Assembly: GCA_002342035.1 (NCBI GenBank)
Contig: DDPE01000099.1
Span: 1-28,459, forward strand
DNA length: 28,459 bases
DNA from: Asticcacaulis sp. UBA2476
GTDB taxonomy: Bacteria; Pseudomonadota; Alphaproteobacteria; Caulobacterales; Caulobacteraceae
Direction: 5' to 3'
A program made the position numbers and the translations under genes. The notes below the pieces were generated by a model, which saw nothing but the letters and a program-made list of their open reading frames with translations, did no database searches and was not told the origin of the DNA. Shown here in pieces: positions 24,106 to 28,459 of the stretch (position 1 is the stretch's first letter; each line of letters starts with the position of its first letter).

Positions 24106-25007
24106 AGCAATTCGGTGCCGAATTTCAGGTTCAGAAAGCTGACAAGTGCGCGCACGCGGGCGGTGGTGGCGCGGCCCGGCGGCATGACGGCGTGCATTGG
24201 CACCGGTGGTCGTTCATAGGCCTTCAGTATAGCCTCCACTTCCCCGGATTGGATGGCGCGGCTAGCGATAAAGGTCGGTAACCGGGCAATGCCTAATCCC
24301 GATTTTACGGCTTCCAGCATCATGTCGCCATTGTCCGAGCGCATGATGCCGTTAATGCGATAGCTTTTGAAGCCGTCGCCATCGGCATAACGCCAGTTCA
24401 CGGTCGGTGCCACGTTCGTATAATGGATGCCGCGATGATGACTCAAATCGTCAGGATGTTCCGGGCGGCCATAGGTTTCCAGATAGGCGGGGCTGGCGAC
24501 CGTGACCGTATGTACCTTACCGATACGTTTAGCCACCAGCGACGAATCCGCCAGTTCACCAATGCGTACCGCCAGATCATAACCGCCGCCTATCAGATCG
24601 ACTGAATGATCATCGAACGAAATATCAAGCTCAACTCTTGGATAGGCGGCGGCAAATTCTGACAGGGCACGGGCCAGATGGCTGACGCCAAAACTTAAAG
24701 GCCCCGACAAACGGATAGGGCCCGCCACATCGGACACGGCTTCGGCCACAGCTTCACCGGCGGCTTCTAGCTGGGCCAGGGCTTCACGAGCACGTTCATA
24801 ATAGGTCTGGCCGACATCGGTCGGTTGCGTCCCCTTAGCCCCACGGGTCAGCAATCGCGCCGCCAGAGTTTCCTCCAGCCGCATGACCCGCCGGCTGATG
24901 ATCGATTTTGAGGTGCCCAACCGGTCGGCGGCACGCGCAAAGCTGCCGGTTTCGACCACCAGAAAAAAGGCCGACAGGTCATCGATATCGACTTTTAGCT
25001 GTTCCAT
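24102..25007 (-). CDS. LysR-family transcriptional regulator of the quinone-stress cluster
   Basis: This 301-residue regulator has the N-terminal LysR helix-turn-helix (LSAFFLVVETGSFARAADRL, SKSIISRRVMRLEETLAARL) and a periplasmic-binding-like effector domain (IRLSGPLSFGVSHLARALSE, ELDISFDDHSVDLIGGGYDL). It is divergent from pirin with 102 bases between starts, the usual arrangement for a LysR regulator and its target. It belongs to the AaeR/YhjC-type clade by look. The effector is probably a quinone, flavonoid or related electrophile, from the functions of the adjacent genes (inference). The AT-rich intergenic region should contain its T-N11-A sites. Confidence 0.88.
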   Translation of the reverse strand: MEQLKVDIDDLSAFFLVVETGSFARAADRLGTSKSIISRRVMRLEETLAARLLTRGAKGTQPTDVGQTYYERAREALAQLEAAGEAVAEAVSDVAGPIRLSGPLSFGVSHLARALSEFAAAYPRVELDISFDDHSVDLIGGGYDLAVRIGELADSSLVAKRIGKVHTVTVASPAYLETYGRPEHPDDLSHHRGIHYTNVAPTVNWRYADGDGFKSYRINGIMRSDNGDMMLEAVKSGLGIARLPTFIASRAIQSGEVEAILKAYERPPVPMHAVMPPGRATTARVRALVSFLNLKFGTELL

Positions 25008-25109
25008 TTAAAGCAACACCAGTGTTCCGATTTAGTATCTTCTGGCAACGACCATAGCGGTCTATATATCGTCTCACAAGATCATTTTGTCCTAATAGAA
25101 GGGTAGAAA
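25008..25109. promoter_or_regulatory. LysR/pirin divergent promoter region
   Basis: These 102 bases hold both promoters. A small dyad, GACC-atagc-GGTC, and an imperfect ACAA...TTGT dyad are visible and could be LysR contacts. GAAGG lies just before the pirin ATG. No firm -35/-10 pair could be assigned. Confidence 0.4.
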
Positions 25110-25976
25110 ATGTCCGTTACCAACTCCGTCGTTCGCGACAGTGCCTCTGATAAGACCCGGTCTGTCGCGCGTCTGGTGCGCGGCATCCCGGCCACCGATG
25201 GCGCGGGTGTTAAGCTTAACCGCGTGCTTGGCACGCAGGCCCTGCCGGCGGTTGATCCGTTTCTGATGATGGATGAGTTTCGTTCTGATGATCCGTCGGC
25301 CTATATTGCCGGTTTCCCGGATCATCCCCACCGCGGTTTCGAGACCATCACCTATATGCTGGCCGGTCGGATGCGCCATAGGGATTCTAAGGGCAACGAA
25401 GGCCTACTGGGCCCCGGTGATGTGCAGTGGATGACGACCGCGCGCGGTTTGGTCCATTCGGAAATGCCTGAGCAACAAGACGGTCTGATGCAGGGCTTTC
25501 AGCTCTGGCTCAACCTGCCCGCCAAGGAAAAGATGCTTGATCCCAAGTATCAGGATATTCCGGCCGCAACTATTCCGGAAATCACCTACGACGATGCCCA
25601 CCTCAAGGTCATTGCCGGTGAGTACCGCCATCTGAAAGGCCCGATTGCCTCACCGACGACGCAGCCCTTTATCGTCGATGTCACGCTGAAAGCTGATGGG
25701 GATATCGGTCTGCCGGTGCCAGTTGATCATGATGGCTTTGTCTATGTGTTCGACGGTGCGGTTGAGATCGACCACACGGTCGTGACTAAGGGGCAGGCGG
25801 CGGTTTTGACGGCCGGTCAATCTCTGGTGTTGACCGCAGGCTCTGACGGTGCCCGTGCCTTGGTGGTGACAGGTAAGCCCTTGAAAGAACCTATCGCCCG
25901 CCATGGCCCGTTCGTCATGAACACGCCGCAGGAAATCCACCAGGCCTTTGCCGATTATCAGAGCGGCAAGTTCTAA
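25110..25976 (+). CDS. Pirin-family cupin (quercetinase-like)
   Basis: This 288-residue bicupin protein has the complete pirin metal site: His72 and His74 (DHPHRGFETITYML), His116 and Glu118 (GLVHSEMP). In bacteria, pirins such as E. coli YhhW oxidise quercetin-like flavonols; others regulate enzymes by binding. The ATG at 25110 is preceded by GAAGGGTAGAAA. The gene is divergent from the LysR regulator and followed by azoR and the glutathionyl-hydroquinone reductase, suggesting work on aromatic or quinone compounds. The C-terminal cupin half (DGFVYVFDGAVEID) lacks metal ligands, as is normal. Confidence 0.92.
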   Translation: MSVTNSVVRDSASDKTRSVARLVRGIPATDGAGVKLNRVLGTQALPAVDPFLMMDEFRSDDPSAYIAGFPDHPHRGFETITYMLAGRMRHRDSKGNEGLLGPGDVQWMTTARGLVHSEMPEQQDGLMQGFQLWLNLPAKEKMLDPKYQDIPAATIPEITYDDAHLKVIAGEYRHLKGPIASPTTQPFIVDVTLKADGDIGLPVPVDHDGFVYVFDGAVEIDHTVVTKGQAAVLTAGQSLVLTAGSDGARALVVTGKPLKEPIARHGPFVMNTPQEIHQAFADYQSGKF

Positions 25977-26018
25977 AAACGCTGCACGCAACAACAAGTC
26001 GTGCGCCCTGATGCAAAT

Positions 26019-26055
26019 GCCCCTCCCGTAGAGCCGCTAACCTTGCGGGAGGGGC
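26019..26055. repeat. Perfect 10-bp G+C-rich hairpin between pirin and azoR
   Basis: GCCCCTCCCG (26019-26028) pairs with CGGGAGGGGC (26046-26055) over 17 bases. No T-run follows, so it is not a standard terminator. The core resembles the CCTCCCC hairpin at 26781-26804, which suggests a short interspersed hairpin element or mRNA stabiliser. Confidence 0.55.
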
Positions 26056-26163
26056 GTTGAGGCCCTCACAACCTCTCTGATGCGTGCGCATCTAACGCCC
26101 ACATCAGGTCTAAATAGATAACAGTAACTATTACGGTTTCCAACCGTTTAAGGAGATTTTATT

Positions 26164-26772
26164 ATGTCCAAAGTCCTGATCATCAATTCCGCCGCTACCG
26201 GTGACGGTTCCGTGTCCGCCCAATTGACTGACGCTTTTAAGGCCAAGTATGCGGCCGTTAATCCGCTGGCGACCTTTACTGAGCACGATTTCGGCAAGGC
26301 CCCGCTGGCACCGTTATCCAGCCTGAATATCGCCGGTTTTGCCGGAACCGCGGGTGAAAACCCTGCCGAGATCGCCCTGTCGCAGACATCTGATGCTCTG
26401 ATTGCCGAACTCGAAGCTGCTGACCTTCTGGTTATCGGGTCACCGATGTACAATTTCGGTATTTCGGCTTTGCTTAAGACCTGGTTTGACTATGTCCTGC
26501 GCGCCGGTCGCACCTTCCGCTACACCGAGTCCGGCCCTGAAGGCCTCCTGAAAGGCAAGAAGGCGATCATCGTTCTGGCCCGTGGCGGTCTCTATTCCGA
26601 AGGCCCGTTGGCGGCGATCGACTTTCAGGAAGGCCACATCAAAACTATGCTCGGCTTTATCGGCATCACTGATGTGACCGTAGTGCGGGCTGAGAAAATC
26701 GCTTTCGGGCCGGAGTTCAAGGCCGAAGCGATTGAAGCGGCTACCGCTGAGTTGCTGAAACTGGCGGCTTAA
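26164..26772 (+). CDS. azoR: FMN-dependent NADH:quinone/azo oxidoreductase
   Basis: This 202-residue flavodoxin-fold protein is the same size as E. coli AzoR (201). Motifs are the FMN-phosphate loop (VLIINSAATGDGSVS, where AzoR has SPR), GSPMYNFGISALLKTWFDYV (isoalloxazine contact) and LARGGLYSEGP. It reduces quinones and azo dyes by two electrons at the expense of NADH, avoiding semiquinone radicals. AAGGAGAT 7 bases before the ATG is an excellent ribosome binding site, so high expression is likely. It lies between pirin and the hydroquinone reductase, probably under the LysR regulator, although the 187-base gap may hold its own promoter. Confidence 0.92.
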   Translation: MSKVLIINSAATGDGSVSAQLTDAFKAKYAAVNPLATFTEHDFGKAPLAPLSSLNIAGFAGTAGENPAEIALSQTSDALIAELEAADLLVIGSPMYNFGISALLKTWFDYVLRAGRTFRYTESGPEGLLKGKKAIIVLARGGLYSEGPLAAIDFQEGHIKTMLGFIGITDVTVVRAEKIAFGPEFKAEAIEAATAELLKLAA

Positions 26773-26780
26773 AAACCCAA

Positions 26781-26804
26781 GCCTCCCCTGTCAAAAGGGG
26801 AGGC
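26781..26804. repeat. 9-bp G+C-rich hairpin between azoR and yqjG
   Basis: GCCTCCCCT (26781-26789) pairs with AGGGGAGGC (26796-26804) over a 6-base loop. No T-run follows, and it lies 13 bases before the AGAGGAA ribosome binding site of the next gene. It may protect or separate mRNA segments. Confidence 0.55.
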
Positions 26805-26829
26805 GACCTAACTGTAAGAGGAATCTCCG

Positions 26830-27810
26830 ATGGGCCTTCTGGTTGACGGTAAATGGCACGATCAGTGGTACGACACCAAATCTTCAGGTGGCCGGTTTAT
26901 CCGCACCGAAGCGCAGTACCGGAACTGGCTGACCGCAGATGGCGCGCCGGGGCCGTCGGGTGAGGGCGGGTTTAAGGTCGATGCGGGCCGCTATCATCTC
27001 TATATCAGTCTGGCCTGTCCGTGGGCGCATCGCACCCTGATCGTGCGCCACCTCAAAGGGCTGGATGGCCTGATTTCGGTCAGTGTGGTGCACTGGCTGA
27101 TGCGCGAAGATGGCTGGACGTTCGTTGACGGCCCCGGCGTTGTGCCCGATCCGCTGGGGGCTAAGTTCATGCATGACATCTATACCCGCGATAACCCGAC
27201 CTACAGCGGACGCGTGACCGTGCCAGTTTTGTGGGACACACATCAAAAGCGCATCGTCAGCAACGAAAGCTCCGAAATCATCCGCATGTTCAATGCAGCG
27301 TTTGACGGGCTGGGCGCTAAACCGGGCCACTATTATCCGGAACATCTGCGCGCTGAGATCGATGCGGTCAATGAACGGGTCTACGACACCGTCAATAACG
27401 GGGTCTATAAGGCCGGGTTTGCGACGACGCAGGCTGCTTATGACGATGCGGTGGTGCCTTTGTTTGACAGTCTGGACTGGCTGGAAGATCGGCTGTCGCG
27501 CGCGCGTTATCTGGTCGGCAATGTCCTGACCGAAGCCGATATCCGCCTGTTCACAACCCTGATCCGGTTTGATCCGGTCTATGTCGGGCATTTCAAATGC
27601 AATCTGCGCCGGATTGCCGATTATCCCAACCTGTCGGCCTATGTACGCGATATTTTCCAGACGGCGGATATCGCCGCAACAGTCGATTTTGAGCACATCA
27701 AAGGCCACTATTACCAAAGCCATCTGAACATCAATCCGACCGGCATCGTACCAAATGGCCCCATTCTGGACATGTATGCGCCTCACAATCGCTCAACTGT
27801 CGGCTCATAA
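26830..27810 (+). CDS. yqjG: Glutathionyl-hydroquinone reductase (Xi-class GST)
   Basis: This 326-residue enzyme has a thioredoxin-like N-terminal domain with nucleophile Cys63 in LACPWAHRT, the Xi-class signature also found at Cys63 of E. coli YqjG. An all-helical GST domain follows (FVDGPGVVPDPLGAKF, SNESSEIIRMFN, LVGNVLTEADIRLFTTLIRFD). It removes glutathione from glutathionyl-hydroquinones, recycling reduced quinones. AAGAGGAAT upstream fits the ATG at 26830. With pirin and azoR it makes a coherent quinone/electrophile-detoxification set. Length matches the family (about 328). Confidence 0.94.
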   Translation: MGLLVDGKWHDQWYDTKSSGGRFIRTEAQYRNWLTADGAPGPSGEGGFKVDAGRYHLYISLACPWAHRTLIVRHLKGLDGLISVSVVHWLMREDGWTFVDGPGVVPDPLGAKFMHDIYTRDNPTYSGRVTVPVLWDTHQKRIVSNESSEIIRMFNAAFDGLGAKPGHYYPEHLRAEIDAVNERVYDTVNNGVYKAGFATTQAAYDDAVVPLFDSLDWLEDRLSRARYLVGNVLTEADIRLFTTLIRFDPVYVGHFKCNLRRIADYPNLSAYVRDIFQTADIAATVDFEHIKGHYYQSHLNINPTGIVPNGPILDMYAPHNRSTVGS

Positions 27811-27851
27811 GGATTGTGCCCTTTCATGGGTTTCCTCCCTGCAACTATTAT

Positions 27852-27887
27852 CCGCTTCGGCTGCGCATGGCCGGAGCGGTTTTTTTT
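27852..27887 (+). terminator. Rho-independent terminator after yqjG
   Basis: CCGCTTCGGC (27852-27861) pairs with GCCGGAGCGG (27870-27879), with one internal U-G pair, over an 8-base loop. Eight T (27880-27887) follow. It ends the pirin-azoR-yqjG cluster. Confidence 0.85.
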
Positions 27888-27895
27888 GATTTTTA

Positions 27896-27930
27896 CACAA
27901 AAAGAAAAGCCCGCATGAGATGCGAGCTTT
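27896..27930 (-). terminator. Minus-strand terminator for the CsbD-like gene
   Basis: On the minus strand AAAGCTCGCAT pairs with ATGCGGGCTTT with one mismatch over a 3-base loop (27906-27930), followed by TCTTTTTG. It lies 40 bases beyond the stop codon of the small gene at 27971. Confidence 0.65.
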
Positions 27931-27970
27931 GAAGTTTTTCTGAGGAAGTCACAAATCTAAAAAAACAGAG

Positions 27971-28138
27971 CTATTTCTCTGAGCCGACCTTGGTGACCTT
28001 GGGCAGCTTGCCGTCTTCGAGGCGGCCTTCGTTGCGCAGGCGGCGGCCATCATTGGCCATTTTTTCGTTATCCAGAGCTTCGCCGAGTTCTTCTTCGGCA
28101 GCGCCGGCGGTTTCCTTGATCTTACCTTTGATAGACAT
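27971..28138 (-). CDS. CsbD-like small stress protein (55 aa)
   Basis: The minus-strand frame from ATG (first base 28138) to TAG (27971-27973) encodes 55 hydrophilic residues starting MSIKGKIKETAGAAEEELGE and ending KVTKVGSEK. The GKIKETAG start and helical, highly charged, cysteine-free composition resemble CsbD/UPF0337 proteins, which are induced in general stress. It lacks the second conserved GK-rich half, so it is a short or divergent member. AAAGGAG lies 8 bases before the ATG, a strong ribosome binding site, and a terminator follows. A longer overlapping frame (27949-28179) has poor composition and is rejected. Reality of the gene is likely; the family name is moderate. Confidence 0.65.
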   Translation of the reverse strand: MSIKGKIKETAGAAEEELGEALDNEKMANDGRRLRNEGRLEDGKLPKVTKVGSEK

Positions 28139-28459
28139 GATGATATCTCCTTTAAGGAATGAAATCGCTTAGCGGCCACAAGGATGACCGCGTGACGTTC
28201 ACTATAAGGAACCGCGTATAAATATGACGCACCCGCTATGGGTGGGCTTCGTAAAAATGAGATAACGGTCTTTAGCGCATTCCTAAAAGTGTAAACGGTT
28301 TTCGGATTCCAATGCGCGCGCCCATACTGAGCCTTACGGCTTTTTTACATGCCGGGCTCTAACGGCACATGGCATCCTTAACCGGGGCCGAATAATCTGG
28401 GATCATCACGTTCACGGGTTTCAGGAACGGGCGAAAGGCAGACCCTTAAGGGTTCACCC
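28139..28459. other. Terminal intergenic stretch without a convincing gene
   Basis: These 321 bases should hold the promoter of the CsbD-like gene. They contain a small CACCC/GGGTG hairpin (28230-28244) and a short plus-strand terminator-like element, AGCC-TTAC-GGCT followed by T6 (28330-28346), with no gene upstream of it. On the minus strand a frame is open from the window end to a TAA at 28378-28380, but only 26 codons are visible and they use several rare codons. Confidence 0.35.

Noticed and set aside
26884..27786. 300-residue minus-strand open frame antisense to yqjG
   Set aside because: It is the shadow of a well-conserved GST-family gene, with unstructured composition and no recognisable motif.
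27949..28179. 76-residue minus-strand frame overlapping the CsbD-like gene
   Set aside because: Composition (Ser/Lys/Ala/Pro-rich) is shadow-like, while the other frame has a good ribosome binding site and a CsbD-like sequence.
28378..28458. Minus-strand 26-codon open run entering from the window end
   Set aside because: Too short to judge and rich in rare codons (AGA, AGG, TTA); it could be the tail of a gene outside the window but cannot be supported.

Overview
The window looks like chromosomal DNA from a Caulobacteraceae-type alphaproteobacterium, possibly Asticcacaulis (inference). The reasons are two large TonB-dependent receptors, one of the Xanthomonas/Caulobacter type paired with a tryptophan-halogenase-family flavoprotein, a GlcNAc catabolic operon, a TPR-sulfotransferase next to a receptor, G+C-rich coding sequence and AT-rich intergenic leaders. 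I see no insertion sequence, phage gene, CRISPR array, rRNA or tRNA.

Layout. 1-1269 is the 3' part of a YbaL-type cation/proton antiporter. 1510-7550 is the first nutrient-uptake cluster: TonB-dependent receptor, tryptophan-halogenase-like protein, and a glucokinase-fold protein that has lost its ATP-binding and catalytic residues. A strong terminator separates the receptor from the halogenase, and a 10-bp inverted repeat covers the ribosome binding site of the kinase-like gene. 7675-8461 holds two small unrecognised proteins, one of them secreted. 8462-9556 (minus) is a secreted lactonase-fold beta-propeller.

9913-16140 is the metabolic core: a GntR/UTRA regulator followed by five tightly packed genes, nagP (permease), nagK (BadF-type kinase), cutC, nagB-II (SIS-type deaminase/isomerase) and nagA (deacetylase). 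Together they would import GlcNAc, phosphorylate it, deacetylate it and convert it to fructose-6-phosphate. CutC is embedded in this operon by a 4-base overlap with nagK, which suggests a sugar-related rather than copper-related role. A 14-base box (one mismatch) occurs on both sides of the regulator gene and is my best candidate operator.

16137-18912 (minus) is a probable operon: PP2C-like phosphatase, two-HKD phospholipase D/cardiolipin-synthase-like enzyme, and an endonuclease/exonuclease/phosphatase-fold protein. The last two resemble the E. coli ybhO(clsB)-ybhP pair. 19297-24105 is the second uptake cluster: TonB-dependent receptor, TPR-sulfotransferase and an SDR oxidoreductase. The receptor has a readable promoter and dyads in its long leader. 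The sulfotransferase has its Shine-Dalgarno sequence inside a hairpin.

24102-27810 is a quinone/electrophile-stress cluster: a LysR regulator divergent from pirin, then AzoR-type FMN quinone/azo reductase and a YqjG-type glutathionyl-hydroquinone reductase. 27971-28138 (minus) is a small CsbD-like stress protein. The final 320 bases hold no convincing gene.

The most unusual observations are the degenerate glucokinase-like protein, the repeated placement of ribosome binding or start regions within inverted repeats (before the kinase-like gene, the sulfotransferase and the phospholipase), and the putative GntR operator pair.
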